DNA from: Platanthera guangdongensis
Lineage: Eukaryota > Streptophyta > Magnoliopsida > Asparagales > Orchidaceae
Direction of reading: 5' to 3'
Assembly (NCBI GenBank): GCA_039583875.1
Contig: CM077159.1
Location: 100,989,787 to 101,053,786, forward strand
DNA: 64,000 bases
In this document: positions 1 through 11,785 of the stretch, piece by piece
How the letters are laid out: the number at the start of each line of letters is the position of its first letter
Numbering within the stretch: the first letter of the stretch is position 1
The notes under the pieces: generated by a model
What the model saw: only the letters and a program-made list of their open reading frames with translations
Databases searched by the model: none
Told to the model about the DNA's origin: nothing
Made by a program: the position numbers and the translations under genes

Positions 1-193
1 CGGTGATAGTGAAACAAGCTTTCCACTACTAGGCTGGTCTCCACACAACCTGGCCTAGGACTCTGTACGCCTCAACGCTAAGAACACAACTACGGAGCTC
101 AATGTGTGCTAAGGCTCAGAGGGGTCTTGGGTAGATGTGCACCAAGAACACAACCCAAACTGGTCTATCGTGTGGCACGGAAGGACTCCCGAA

Positions 194-366
194 AATGAGA
201 ACCGAGGACCAAGCCCAACCATTCAAAGTCCATCTCTCAACTCTCGTCGGTGTGACGACTGGCGAGCCCGTAAATAAATCTCTGGGGAATGAGAACCGAG
301 GACCAAGCCCAACCGTTCAAAGTCTATCTCTTAACTCTCATCGGTGTGATGACTAGCGAGCCCGTA
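194..366. repeat. Tandem duplication, period 94 bp
   Basis: Two copies of a ~79-bp block starting AATGAGAACCGAGGACC lie at 194-272 and 288-366, offset by 94 bp with only a few substitutions. Each copy ends in GGCGAGCCCGTA or AGCGAGCCCGTA. The open frame over them (135-356) simply reads through the duplication and resembles nothing I know. The surrounding 1-1259 holds no recognisable gene and looks like old, non-coding repeat-derived DNA. Confidence 0.8.
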
Positions 367-607
367 GACCAGCCACATTATCCTTAACCCAAGATTATGA
401 CATCGCGTCTCGACTCACACCATATGCAAATTCACATGTCCTTGCCATCAACCATCCAATGGCTCCAACCGAGTCCATTTTCATCATTACCACTACAGCG
501 AGGTAAAATACTCACGCACTTACACCCTTTCACATTTCCATGCTCTCAAGAACTTAAGGGTTCAACATCAACACTGGTGGCAAGCCACCTTGAACAACAT
601 ACTTCAT

Positions 608-725
608 GGCCGTGAGATTTATCTCATCTGATTCCTTTCTTATAAACAATCATTCACAAACAATTAGGCCGTGAGATTTATCTCATATGATTTCTTCCTT
701 AAAATCAATCATTCTCAAACAATTA
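608..725. repeat. Tandem duplication, period 59 bp
   Basis: GGCCGTGAGATTTATCTCAT starts at 608 and again at 667. The two 59-bp units match along their whole length, ending in AAACAATTAGG, with a handful of differences. The unit contains a short inverted repeat (GAGATTTATCTC) that could form a small hairpin. No coding content is visible. Confidence 0.8.
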
Positions 726-772
726 GGCTTTCATATTTTTATCACAACAATATATTAACTCTCAGCGTATAG

Positions 773-1226
773 GATGAAAAACCTTAGTGTTATGATGAAT
801 AGTGAAGACGAGCATTCTCAAGGGCACGACACTTGACATGATATGCAAATACAGTCACACCGCACATCCTTCGGCCCGCCCTACGTACAATATGAACTCC
901 GCAAACTAATTTATTTTTCAAAAAAATTATAGCATAATCACACATTTGTATTTTACTTGTCGGTTTGCATGCACCCACATGTGATAGGTTAGTGAGTATG
1001 AGTTCACCCCATCACAGTTCACCACATGAATACCCTCAAGAGGTAAAACTCTGAGATGCGTCGAGTTGAGCTTGGTCAATCGAGTCGTGGAAACAAAGGG
1101 AATGAAACACCGTCGTGGTTTATACCTTTCGTCCACCAAATGGCGACGTTAACCGAAAGCATAATACCTACTGCGAGAAGGGTTGGAAAACCTTAATGTT
1201 ATTGTGAATAGTCTAGACGAGCATTC
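773..1226. repeat. Spaced direct repeat, ~409 bp apart
   Basis: A ~45-bp block of the form AAAACCTTA-TGTTAT...GACGAGCATTC occurs at 773-817 and 1182-1226. The sequence between is unremarkable and AT-rich. This suggests that 1-1259 is built from a decayed satellite-like or spacer-type repeat with a longer unit. No gene is seen. Confidence 0.6.
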
Positions 1227-1254
1227 CATTAGACCCCTTCAAAAAACCACACAC

Positions 1255-1259
1255 CACTA
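1255..1259. repeat. Target site duplication of E1 (left copy, CACTA)
   Basis: CACTA lies directly outside the left LTR end. An identical CACTA lies at 11737-11741, outside the right LTR end. A 5-bp duplication is what Ty1/copia integrases produce, so the element boundaries are exact. Confidence 0.9.
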
Positions 1260-3181
1260 TGAAAGTGAGCAGTTAGATCAGGAATACTCTATAGGTGGGG
1301 TGAATAGAGTATTTAGAGTTTTATAAAATTATCTGCTGGATAATGCAGATTAGTGTAAGTGCAGTAGTAAATACAACAAAACATAAAAGCACAGAAACTA
1401 ACTGCCACAGCCACAACAAGAAAACAAAAGAAAGAGGGCAACCAGACGACACAAGAAATTTATAGTAGTTCCCCAACCTGGGTACATCCACTCTTCTACC
1501 ACCCTGGTAGGAATCCACTCAGGTTTTTGATCAGGTGTCTGACACCAATGAGCTTTTTATCAGGTGCTCAATCAGAGAGAAGACTTGTGGATATTAATGA
1601 TAGCAATTGTCTCCCCCTGAGATATTGAATGGTTCAGGGAAATATTGAAGTCTTGCTTCATGGTGATAGGCCTTCAAGCTGTTAGCTTTGATCTGCAGGA
1701 TCTTCTTGACAGATTTAGTAGTTGTCCTTGGAAGTCCTTGAGTGTTGAAGTAATAAGACTCTTGATTTTGTATGATTGTCCTTCTTCTTCTGAGAGCAAA
1801 TCTTCTTTTTGTATCATAGCTTTTGTGAAAGGAGCAAAGAAGCTGTTGAAGACAGACTGATTGAAAATCTCTGTGTCTATGTATGTTGTGTCTCTGCTAT
1901 TACTCTAGTACTGATTGTTCTTACTTGCTTGCTTTCTATCTTTTTTTCTATCTCTCATGAAAGAGAGAAAAATCTCTTTTTATATTTCCTGAGGGAATTT
2001 CTTTTCGAAATTTGAATCATTCTGCGGCAATCAATGCTGGCGGCCCTTGAGAATAAACTGCATTGATTTCTTTCCCCAACTGTCTCTTGGAAAAATGGAA
2101 AACAATAATTCTGATGAAAGTTGTGATTAATGTACCGTCCAACGGTAATATTCAGAGAATATTTTGTCATTAATCATTCAGAAATTATTGTCATACACTA
2201 AGGACAGAAGAAATAAATGTTGAGCTGGAATCGTCGAACTGATGACAGAAATCGTCGAGCTGAGCCCACAGTTCGTCGAGCTGAGTTGATGTGTTCGTCG
2301 ATCAGCTAACTTCTATTCGTCGAGCTGAGTTCCAAGATCGTCGATCTGATAACAGAACTGTATACTTCAGAAACTTTGCCTTTTCTGTGTCTGAAGTTCG
2401 TCGAGCTGGTAACTGTGTTCATCGACTGGAGTTCAACAACTATTCTAGACTTAGAATATTCACAGTTGTATCTGAAATGAAAGTTAAAGTCTCCAGAATT
2501 CGTCGACCTGAGATTTGATTTCGTAGAGCTGAGTTTCTGGAGTTGTCAAGTATTCTGTGTTTCGACACAATTACTCCTGGTGTCGACACATGTGGTGTTG
2601 ACTGATATCCTGTGTGTCGACACAAGTCTTCTGTGTGGTGTCGACACAACCTTTCCAAAGTGTCGACTGATGATCTGTGTGTCGACACAAGTTCTACTAG
2701 TGTCGACTCAGTTGGTGTCGACATATATTCTGAGTGTCTACTGATGATCTGCGTGTTGACACACGTGCTTCTAGTGTCGACTCAGTTGGTGAAGTAGATA
2801 ATCCAGAATTCGTCGGGCAGAGAACTAAGTTTGTCGACCTGAGACTAGAGAACATAGTCTTAACAAAATGTTGTAGTCCAAAGATTCGTTGACCAAAGAA
2901 TAAAGTTCGTCGAGCTCAGCTCAGAGAATTTTCTCTGAGATTGTCGAGCTGAGCACGACAATCGTCGACCCGAGTTCGACGAGTGTCGAACTCACTTTAC
3001 AGAGTCTTGAAATCTTCTAAGTCTTTAGTCTCTGGCAGTCTTGTTGATAGCTGGTCCATGTGATGTTGACTCTAAGGACTATGCCTAGACTCTAGGACAC
3101 AACTATGACCCTGGCTATACATTGTGGGTCACATGATCCTAACTTAGTGAATCTAGCCCAAATCTTACTAGTGATCCAACA
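1260..3181 (-). repeat. E1 3' LTR (1922 bp)
   Basis: It matches 9689-11736 nearly throughout, but lacks about 126 bp that the other copy has near 10000-10125. On the minus strand it starts TGTTGGATC and ends CTTTCA. A TATA-like box (TATAAAAAG on the minus strand) is at 1976-1984. Its minus-strand 5' (upstream) part, high in plus coordinates, carries TCGTCGA-type repeats at about 2231-2520 and 2808-2995, flanking a GTGTCGACAC-type array at about 2568-2780. Confidence 0.92.
2231..2995. repeat. Palindromic micro-repeat arrays in the E1 3' LTR
   Basis: Short CpG-rich units recur every 20-35 bp. TCGTCGAGCTGAG and its relatives occupy 2231-2520 and again 2808-2995. Units around the self-complementary decamer GTGTCGACAC fill 2568-2780. 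The same three-block order recurs in the other LTR at about 10787-11545. The array lies upstream of the TATA-like box as the minus strand is read, so it is in the U3 regulatory region. Palindrome-rich cis-regions are known for Sirevirus LTRs; these particular motifs I do not recognise. Confidence 0.8.
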
Positions 3182-3376
3182 ATATCTCTTTATTTGGGTG
3201 TGGTCACTAATTACAGACTCAAATCAAAATTGAAAAATAAACAAAGCAGAAAAAAGGCATATATTTGGCAGAGATCAATAACACATACAGCAGATATGTA
3301 TACATAAGCTTTGTTCAGATTATAGAGCAGTTGTAAATAATTGTAGAAAACAAAAGAGTTCAAAATTTTACTTCTT

Positions 3377-6351
3377 CTATTTCTTTTCCTTTGGCATTTC
3401 TTGCTTGCTCTTCTCTCCAGGCTTTGTGAACACAATTTCTCTTTTGGGATCTGAAACTTGCACTTTTGTCATGATCATGTCAGCAGCCCCTATAATCTTT
3501 AAAGATGTAACTCTAGGGACAATTGCTTCTGGGTGCAACTTCATGTAGTCATCAACATTGAAGATTTTGTTTGCTTTCTCAAATCTCTTGAGTTCCTCTT
3601 TCATGTACTTTGACATGGTAGTATATTCAGAGGGATCCTTTCCTTCAGCCTTACCCTTGTTAATCAGAGAAAGTCCGACAAGTTCCTGGAACCTGGCCAT
3701 TTTAGCAGTAGTAGCTGTTTCAGGATCTTCAAAAGGAACAGGAGGAGAAGATGGTCTTTTAGAGCCTTCAGCTGGTTGATGTTCAGTGAATTATTGTTGT
3801 TGTTGTTGATGTTGTTGTTGCTGTTGATGTTGTTGCTGCTGCTAAGGTTGTTGCTGCTGCTGATGTTGCTTTCTTGAAGAGTATTACCTGTGCCGACTGC
3901 TTTCATGTGATCTCCCTTGGTGTCTTTGATATGTTTGAAGTGGGGCAGAACTTTGAGAAGATGTGCTTGAGGCACCAGCAGCTGGAGGAGGTGGAGGTGG
4001 TGGATCTTTTCTATATTTTTGAACTGGTGGAGAAGAGTACCTTCTGCTTTTCTTCCTTTCCTTCTGCTGATTTTTAGATAGCCACATCCAGGCTGGCATC
4101 CCTTTGTATGGAGTTATCTTTTGGAGAATATAATAAGAAGTGTCATTGTTTGGATTAGGCTTAGGAGCAGGAGGAGGAGGGGCTTTTCTTTTCTTTGATA
4201 CTAACTTTCTCTTAGGTTCATCATCTGAGTCATCTTCCTCATCCTCATCATCATCATTATCATTATCTGATCCCTGAGGGTTATCATATAGGTAATTGAG
4301 TGCTTTCAGAGCCTCAGCAGAAATGATTGGCTTTTCAAGAACTTGAGCAGAAACTTCAACAAGAGCAGGAGAAGAAGCCATATGAGAGACTGGAGAACTG
4401 GTTCTGACAGTGCTTTCAGCAGCTGTCTTACTTTCTTCTTCTATATCAGCTAAAATCAAATCATCTAGATTTGACATGGGTGAGTCATCCATTACAAATG
4501 TTAGAACATAAATAACCTCTTCTGGAGATGGTATGACTGCTGGCTTTGAAAGAACACAACTATCTCTAAGTTGCTTAGCAACTTTTGGAGAGATTGGAGA
4601 AGTATATGATACAATAGCCAAGGATGGCTTAGTAGGTACTGCTAGAATGTAATTCAGAAATACAGTATCAAAACTTTTCAATAAATCAACTAAGTCTACT
4701 GTGGGATTAATTATGAATTCAGAAATAGAAGGAATGTCTTCAGCAACTATCTCTTCAGGGACTGACTCATCAAGGTCCATGTCAGTCTCAATGAAATGAA
4801 TCAAATCAAGTAAATCTCTATCATTAGTAATAAAATCTGCATCTGCTATTGGTGCTTCTGCCTCTGCTGTTACTGGAGCTGGTGCTTGAACTGCTGTTGC
4901 TGCTGGAGCTGCTACAGCTTCTTCATTAAGCATCTTCCCCTGCTTGGTTTCAGTGTATACTGGAGTCAGGCCCCTGAATGAAGAGGGGCAGTAGTGAAGG
5001 CAGAAATTTGAGCAGATAGAGTAGATATAGAGGTAGCAAGAGGTATAATGGTCTCTGCTATGATTGATCTTATGAGGGGTGTGATGATAGCAATGATGGA
5101 AGATATGGTGGAGGGGTCCAATGTTGGAGCAGTGGATGGTTCAGATGGTGTGTGAGTAGAAACATGTGGAGGAATGATAGATGTTGGAGATGATGGAGGG
5201 ACATCTGGCATGTGGATATCCTGTATGGAGGGATGTGGAGGAGGATGAGAATTGGGAGATGTCAGAAGTTCAAAGTTGGAATGGAGGATAGGTGAGGAGG
5301 AAGAGGAGATGAAGGTGGTGTTGAGGGAATATATGTGTCATGGGGGAATCAGGTGGTGTTGGTGGTTGGTTTTCCTGAAGGATTGAAGATGGGATCTCTG
5401 TAAGATCAATTTGTGGAGATGTAGGTGGAGTGGGAACATGAGTAGAGTGTTGTTGTTGTTGTAGTAGAGGTTGTTGTTGTGGTTGTGGAGTTGGAGAGAT
5501 GGTTTGGACTGTTAGTGGAAGGGGAGGTGGAATAACTGGAAGAGATGATGAGGGTGGAATGATCTCTTCATCAGGGTAGGGAGTGGCTCTTACAGCCCTG
5601 GTGCTTTCAGAAGCTGGGGTGGAAGAGGTTGAAGCCTTGGATGGCTTAGTGATGGTCTTCTCCCACCTGCCAAACAAGGTGCATATGAGCCTCTTGTTGG
5701 CATTGATGAATATGGTCTGTGAGACCAGGGATTCTGCAGCTTTTTCTTTCAGGAAGATCCCTAGGATCCTTCCAAAGCAAACTTTCTTCTTGGTGTTCTT
5801 TTTCTTTGTCAAATCAAATATGATTTGAGCCCAATCCACTTCCTTCTTAATAATCACTGCACACATGACTAGGAATTGGTGTCTGGTAATGTAGTCATGG
5901 GCAGTATGATTGCCCAGCAAGACCTTTCCCACTATATCTGCAAGAAATTTATATTCAACAGATAAGTGTTTCTTTAACAACTTGTTAGGGTTAACTCCAG
6001 TATATCCAATTAAACTCAACATCATATCATATTCTTCTGAATCGATTTCTAACCGTTCTTCACATTAATCAATCCAAAAATCTCAGTAAGTACAGCGGGA
6101 GATAAAGATACAGAGTTACCCGCAATTGTTTTGATCATAGTGTTCTCCTCTGATGTAGATGTATAAACTCACTCTCTGATTTCAGTTGCAGATAGTTTGA
6201 TCCTTATTGACATCAGATTTTTCAGTTTCTATTCCTCCAGAAGTTCCAGTATATGCAGAAATATTGGATCTGAATGTTGAAAGTATTTGAAGTCGACGTC
6301 AAAGCCCGTGTCAAACTTCATTCCGGTTAGGGCACCTGCTGGAATAGCCAT
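3377..6351 (-). pseudogene. E1 ORF3 (third ORF after pol), broken
   Basis: The third ORF lies between pol and the 3' LTR, the place of the Sirevirus 'envelope-like' gene. The ATG at 6349-6351 opens MAIPAGALTGMKFDTGFD, which matches the start of E2's ORF3 (MAVSVAVLAAMKFDVGFD). The block at 5270-6025 shares a globular stretch with E2 (NPNKLLKKHLSVEYKFLAD). The middle is P/S/T/Q-rich, apparently disordered, with polyQ/N-type triplet runs at 3790-3870 and 5448-5480. The C-terminal block (3377-3700) keeps MKLHPEAIVPR. Stops and frameshifts interrupt it near 6230, 6060, 5240, 4950 and 3880. The ~990-codon span equals E2's. Function unknown; I see no clear signal peptide or transmembrane segment. 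Confidence 0.7.
3790..3872. repeat. GTT/GCT triplet repeat inside E1 ORF3
   Basis: An almost pure run of GTT, GCT and GAT triplets on the plus strand. On the coding minus strand it gives Asn- or Gln-rich homopolymers depending on frame. Triplet slippage here probably explains the frame changes between the neighbouring ORF3 pieces. Confidence 0.8.
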
Positions 6352-6493
6352 TGAAAACACTTGCAAGAGAGACAAACGACGATCAAGTGCAAGAGAACAG
6401 AAAGCGCGGGACGGAGGTCGAAGAAAAACCTAGATATAAGGTTTTCCGGAATATGAATCGATACACTCTGTTCTACGAAAATCTAGACATTCT

Positions 6494-6735
6494 TCGACCT
6501 GAGATCGACGAAATAATTAATAGTCAAATAATTCGTCAAGCTCTGTCTGAAGATTTGAAGACATTTAGTCGAGCTCCGTTCGACGAAAGATTTATGAAGT
6601 GAATTCGTCAATCTTCGTTCGACGAAAACAACTTCACTCACAGAGAATTCGTCGTCCTGCGTTCGACGAATATCTCACATACTTTCCATAGTTCGTCGAG
6701 CTCCGTTCAACGAACTTTGGCAAATTCGTCGAGTG
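6494..6735. repeat. TCGTCGA/TCGACGA array between E1 pol and ORF3
   Basis: Pairs of TTCGTC(A/G)A and GTTCGACGAA half-sites alternate here, each pair able to form a short stem. The array sits directly between the end of the pol remnant and the ORF3 start. E2 has the same motif at the same place (32999-33268). Confidence 0.8.
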
Positions 6736-6740
6736 CAGAC

Positions 6741-7795
6741 TTAAACTAAACTAAGTCTTCTCCATTGATCATTCCCAGCTGATTTATAAAGAAGAGATGA
6801 TTTTGTGGGATACCATAGGCCTTGACTAGGACAACCCTTTATATATCTCAAAATTCTTTTTAGGAAAATAAGGTGAGATTCTTTTGGGTTCACCTGGAAC
6901 CTAGCACAAAGGCATGTGGCAAACATAATATCAGGTCTGCATGTTGTAAGGTATAACAGGGATCCAATAATGGCCCTATATAGTTTCTGAACCATAGGTT
7001 TCCCATGTGCATCTGAATCAATTACAGCATTTGTAGCCATAGGTGTCTTCTTTGCTGAGGCATCAGGCATCCCAAACTTTTTGATAAGCTCTTTAGCATA
7101 CTTAGCTTGAGAGATGAAGATTCCATCAGAAGATTGTTTCACTTGGAGAGCAAGGAAATAAGATAGCTCACGCATGCTACTCATCTCAAATTTGAAATGC
7201 ATTAGATCAGAAAATTTCTTGCACAATTTGGAATCATTAGAACCAAATATGATGTCATCTACATATATTTGTACTATTAAAATATTATCATGATGCAATT
7301 TTGTAAAAAGAGTTCTATCTACCATGCCTCTTAAAACAAAAAAAATCATGTTGTAGAAGAAAGCTGGCTAAGGTCTCATACCAAGCTTTTGGAGCTTGCT
7401 TTAAACCATAGAGTCTTATGCAATTTGAGGACAAAAGATGGATGAGTTGGAAAAACAAAACCTGGAGGTTGTTCAACATAAACCTCTTCTTTAAGTACTT
7501 CATTCAGGAATGCACTCTTGACATCCATTTGATAAACCTTGAACTTCTTGAATGCAACATAGGCCAGAAAAATCCTTATAGCCTCTAGCCTGACAACTTT
7601 CTTGAAAATCACTGTTCCAATCTTGACTTTACCATAACCTTTGGTCTGGTCACAGTTTGAATCATCAAGGATAACCTTTGCTCCCGGCTTGGACTTGTAA
7701 TCACTTAAGTTGTCCTTTCTCCCTGTCATATGCTTGGAGCAACCACTATCCAGGTACCAATGTTGATTATATGCTAGACAGCTCTTTTTCTGCAA
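6741..7795 (-). pseudogene. E1 pol remnant: protease fused to RT by an internal deletion
   Basis: The piece starting at 7795 carries the aspartic protease segment [12 protein letters not shown] (catalytic DSG). After GTVIFKKV it jumps directly to the RT segment [15 protein letters not shown] near 7590. The corresponding points in E2 are about 1.7 kb apart, so the rest of protease, all of integrase and the RT N-terminus are gone, with the reading frame kept. RT continues with the [11 protein letters not shown] block, breaks frame near 7340-7380, then keeps the catalytic YVDDIIFGS at about 7250. It ends in the RT thumb region (LWYPTKSS) at about 6790. No RNase H follows. It cannot encode active Pol. 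Confidence 0.88.
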
Positions 7796-7804
7796 GAAAA
7801 ATAG

Positions 7805-9577
7805 CTAATTGTTTTTGACCCAGGTAACCTTGGGTCCTTGGTGATTTACATAACTATAACTGGAAATGTAAGAGCATTCAGGTTGATTCTTGTAACCTTT
7901 AGGATGATATATTCTTGGTGGTATTATCCATTGATTAAAGGGATTGAAGTTGCTATTAGAATTTAGTTTTCTGCTAATAGAATCTGGGATCGACAATTTC
8001 TGGTTGGATCGTCGAACTGAGCTCGACGATGTTGGATGAGATCTTCGATCTCTGCTCGAAGAATGAAAATAATCATTCTCGGGGCACCGAAATCGTCGAT
8101 CTCTGGTCGACGAATCATACTGATATCGTCGATCGTAGATCAAAGAATGATTACTACTGAAGTTTGTGTTCAGAGATCGTCGTTCTGAGTTCGACGATCT
8201 TTTCATATTTCGTCGATCTGAGTTCGACGATAACTGCTGAACATTGTTTTTTTATTATTCTTCTGATTTTTAATTTTGTCCTTAGCTTCAATTTATTCAA
8301 GAACTTTATTAACCTTATTTACTTGTTCAGTGTTTTTCTTTCCTTTATCAGAAATAAAATTTACAGGTTTTGAAAGATGATTCCTTTGAATTAGGGTTGG
8401 TTCACTGGATGTAGCTCCTAATCCTAATCTGCAGTTATTAGTTCTAGCATTTACTGTGCTGGTTATATCTAGTAATTTCAAACTTCTGCCATTTAATAAT
8501 TCTTCTAATATCTTAGCTTTGCTAAGTTCTGATTTCAGAAAAGTAATTTGTTCATTTGCAGATTTCAGTTCACTAGATATATTTGCATTTCAGTAATGAT
8601 TTTATCTAAATCATTTAATTTATATCTGAGAAGTTTGATTTCCTTCTCAGTGCTTATCAAATCTAAGCATAAGTTTTTAAATTCAAATTTAAATTCATCA
8701 GATTCAAATCATAAGATGTTAATACCTGATCTTCAGCTGACAGATTTTCTTCATTATCTGATTCATCTGTATCTGATCTATTACTGCTTGCATCAATTGC
8801 CATGAGGCAAATTTCCTTTGCATTGGCCTCCTCTTCTTCACTGGAGCTAGAAGATGTGGATTCATCTTCTGTGTCACTACATGTTTCAGCCACAAATCCT
8901 TTGTCCTTCTTTTTGTGCTTGCTGGAAGAGGGCTTGATTAACTGCTCATAAGATTTGAGCTTTCCCAGGAGAGATTCAGTTGAAATCTCATTCAAGCTTC
9001 TGGCCTCTTTAATTGGCCAGATCCTGGTGTCCCATGAGCTTGGAAAGCACATTAGGATCTTGTCATTTACTTCAGTCAAGGTGATTTCTTTATCTAAGGT
9101 CCTTAGCTCACTGATGATGGAGCTAAGCCTGTTATACATCACTTCAACTATTTCTGCTTCATCTTTTTTGAAGTTTTCATATTGTGTGATGAGTTTTGAT
9201 CTTCTATCTTTCCTCTCATCTGCTGAGCCAACAATCATTTGGTTGAGTGAATCTCAGATTGCTTTTGCAGAGGTGCATTCAGCCACCTTCTAAAAGATGT
9301 CATCTGACATAGTCTGAGCCAATATGTTCATAGCTTTGGCATCATCAATCTTGGCTTTCTTTTGAGCATCTGTCAATCCAGGGGGTGGGACAGCACTCAG
9401 ATCTGATGATGTGAAGGGAGTTGAAGATTCCTGAGATGGTGATCCTGTTAAGATGGAATTGAAAATATCTTCATCAATAGAATTCATGTATAACTTTATT
9501 CTTGCCTTCCAGAGAGTGAACTTAGACAAGTTACATACTGGAGGTCTGGTGCTTACATAATCCTTGTTTTGTGTCAT
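7805..9577 (-). pseudogene. E1 gag remnant
   Basis: The start chosen is the ATG opening MTQNKDYVSTRPPVCNLS, which aligns with E2's MAQNKDYASTRPTVCNLS. The capsid-like core follows (KILMCFPSSWDTRIWPIKEA). Two in-frame stops lie just below 9290 and one near 9240; frameshifts occur around 8300-8660. After KLKSYEQLIK the protein jumps to a lysine-rich stretch, so the ~110-residue segment holding the CCHC zinc knuckle in E2 is missing. The C-terminal part (7990-8235) is an array of (S)SSxxDRRS-like units encoded by the TCGTCGA palindromes. Gag would form the virus-like particle; this copy is non-functional. Confidence 0.85.
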
Positions 9578-9674
9578 AGTTGTGTATATAAATCTAATAT
9601 GGAAATAAGAATAAAATTTAGATCTAACAAAGGATCTTTGCTTCAAGGGTTCGCTTGTACAACCAAAGGAACCT

Positions 9675-9686
9675 GTTCTGATACCA
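9675..9686 (-). other. E1 primer binding site (initiator-Met tRNA)
   Basis: On the minus strand this reads TGGTATCAGAAC, two bases inside the 5' LTR end. It matches the usual plant initiator-Met site TGGTATCAGAGC at all but one position. It would prime minus-strand cDNA synthesis. Confidence 0.85.
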
Positions 9687-9688
9687 AT

Positions 9689-11736
9689 TGAAAGTGAGCA
9701 GTTAGATTAGGAATACTCTAGAGGGGGGTGAATAGAGTATTTAGAGTTTTATAAAATTATCTGCTGGATAATGCAGATTAGTCTAAGTGCAATAGTAAAT
9801 AAAACAAAACATAAAAGCACAGAAACTAACTACCACAGCCACAACAAGAAAACAAAAGAAAGAGGACAACCAGACGACACAAGAAATTTATAGTGGTTCC
9901 CCAACCTGGGTACATCCACTCTTCTACCACCCTGGTAGGAATCCACTCAGGTTTTTGATCAGGTGTCTGACACCAATGAGCTTTTGATCAGGTGCTCAAA
10001 AACCAAATCTCCAAATCTTTTGATCAGGTGACTTGTAACCAGGAATCACTTTTGAAGGGAGATGACAACTCTTTACATAGTGGGGGTGAGAGAGTAGATT
10101 ATGTCTTCTCTGTCAACAATCAGAGAGAAGACTTGTGGATATTGATGATAGCATATGGCTCCCCCTGAGATATTGAATGGTTCAGGGAAATATTGAAGTC
10201 TTGCTTCAGGGTGATAGGCATTCAAGCTTTTAGCCTTGATCTGCAGGATCTTCTTGATAGATTTAGTAGTTGTTGTCCTTGGAAGTCCTGGAGGGTTGAA
10301 GTAAGAAAACTCTTGATTTTGTATGATTGTTCTTCTTCTTCTTCTGAGAGCAGATCTTCTTTTTGTATCAGAGCTTTTGTGAAAGGAGCAAAGAAGCTGT
10401 TGAAGACAGACTGATTGAAAATCTCTGTGTCTATGTATGTTGTGTCTCTGCTATTGCTCTAGTACTGATTGTTCTTACTTGCTTGCTTTCTATCTTTTTT
10501 TTCTCTCTCTCAGGAAAGAGAAAAAAATCTCTTTTTATATTTCCTGAGGAAATTTCCTTTTGCAATTTGAATCATTCTGCAGGAATCAATGCTGGTGGTC
10601 CTTGAGAATAAACTGCATTGATTTCTTTCCCCAGCTGTCTCTTGGAAAAATGGAAAACAATAATTCTGATGAAAGCCGTGAATAATGTACCGTCCAACGG
10701 TAATATTCAGAGAATATTTTGTCATTAATCATTCAGAAATTATTGTCATAGACTAAGGACAGAAGGAATAAATGCTAAGTCTGGAATCGTCGAACTGATG
10801 ACAGAATTCGTCGAGCTGAGTCCACAGTTCGTCGAGCTGAGTTGTTGTGTTTGTCGATCAGCTAACTTCTGTTCGTCGAGCTGAGTTCCAAGATCGTCGA
10901 TCTGATAACAGAACTGTATACTTCAGAAATTTTGCTTTTTCTGTGTCTGAAGTTCGTCGAGCTGGTAACTGTGTTCGTCGACTGGAGTTCAGCAACTATT
11001 CTGGACTTAGAATATTCATAGTTGTATCTGAAATGAAAGTTAAAGTCTCCAGAATTCGTCGACCTGAGATTTGATTTCGTAGAGCTGAGTTTCTGGAGTT
11101 GTCAAGTATTCTGTGTGTCGACATAATTACTCCTGGTGTCGACACAGGTGGTGTTGACTGATATCCTGTGTGTCGACACAAGTCTTCTGTGTGGTGTCGA
11201 CACAACCTTTCCAAAGTGTCGACTGATGATCTGTGTGTCGACACAAGTTCTTCTAGTGTCGACTCAGTTAGTGTCGACATATATTCTGAGTGTCGACTGA
11301 TGATCTGTGTGTCGACACACGTGCTTCTAGTGTCAACTCAGTTGGTGAAGTAGATAATCCAGAATTCGTCGGGCAGAGAATTAAGTTCGTCGACCTGAGA
11401 CTAGAGAACATAGTCTTGATAGAATGTTGTAGTCCAAAGATTCGTCGACCAAAGAATAAAGTTCGTCGAGCTTAGCTCAGAGAATTTTCTCTGAGACCGT
11501 CGAGCTGAGCACGACAATCGTCGACCCGAGTTCGACGAACGTCAAACTCACTTACAGAGTCTTGAAATCTTATAAGTTTTGAGTCTATGGCAGTCTTGTT
11601 GATAGCTGGTCCATGTAATGTTGACTCTAAGGACTTTGCGTATACTCTAGGACACAACTATGACCCTGGCTATACATTGTGGGTCACATAATCCTAACAT
11701 AGTGAACTCAGCCCAAATCTTACTAGGGATCCAACA
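9689..11736 (-). repeat. E1 5' LTR (2048 bp)
   Basis: Promoter-bearing LTR of E1, the full-length partner of 1260-3181. It has a TATA-like box (minus-strand TATAAAAAG) at 10531-10539. The palindromic arrays at about 10787-11075, 11116-11335 and 11365-11545 keep the order seen in the other LTR. It contains about 126 bp near 10000-10125 that the 3' LTR has lost. CACTA follows at 11737-11741. Confidence 0.92.
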
Positions 11737-11741
11737 CACTA
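11737..11741. repeat. Target site duplication of E1 (right copy, CACTA)
   Basis: Identical to 1255-1259. The older sequence interrupted by E1 resumes after it. Confidence 0.9.
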
Positions 11742-11766
11742 CTTAGAAAGGTGTACACTTACGAGA

Positions 11767-11785
11767 AATCCTCTATTTGAGGATT
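11767..11785. other. Short perfect hairpin (7-bp stem)
   Basis: AATCCTC, a 5-nt loop, then GAGGATT. It lies just right of E1 in otherwise featureless AT-rich sequence, and no function is evident. A few short direct repeats (GATACGATCT) follow at about 11900-11930. Confidence 0.6.

Larger units (their letters stand above)
1260..11736 (-). mobile_element. E1: Sirevirus-like Ty1/copia retrotransposon, internally deleted
   Basis: This is a complete LTR-to-LTR copia element read on the minus strand. Order along the element: 5' LTR 9689-11736, primer site 9675-9686, gag remnant, a protease-RT remnant without integrase, ORF3 remnant, 3' LTR 1260-3181. Both LTRs have TG...CA ends, and the element is bounded by CACTA target duplications. 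Compared with E2 it lacks the gag zinc knuckle, the whole integrase with the N-terminal RT, and RNase H. It could therefore move only with proteins supplied by another element. The long LTRs, the extra ORF after pol and the initiator-Met primer site suggest the Sirevirus lineage; this is inference from layout and protein similarity to E2. Confidence 0.92.

Noticed and set aside
1259..1260. CACTA DNA transposon suggested by CACTA at both E1 ends
   Set aside because: The CACTA is the duplicated target site outside TG...CA LTR ends; no CACTA transposase or terminal inverted repeats are present.
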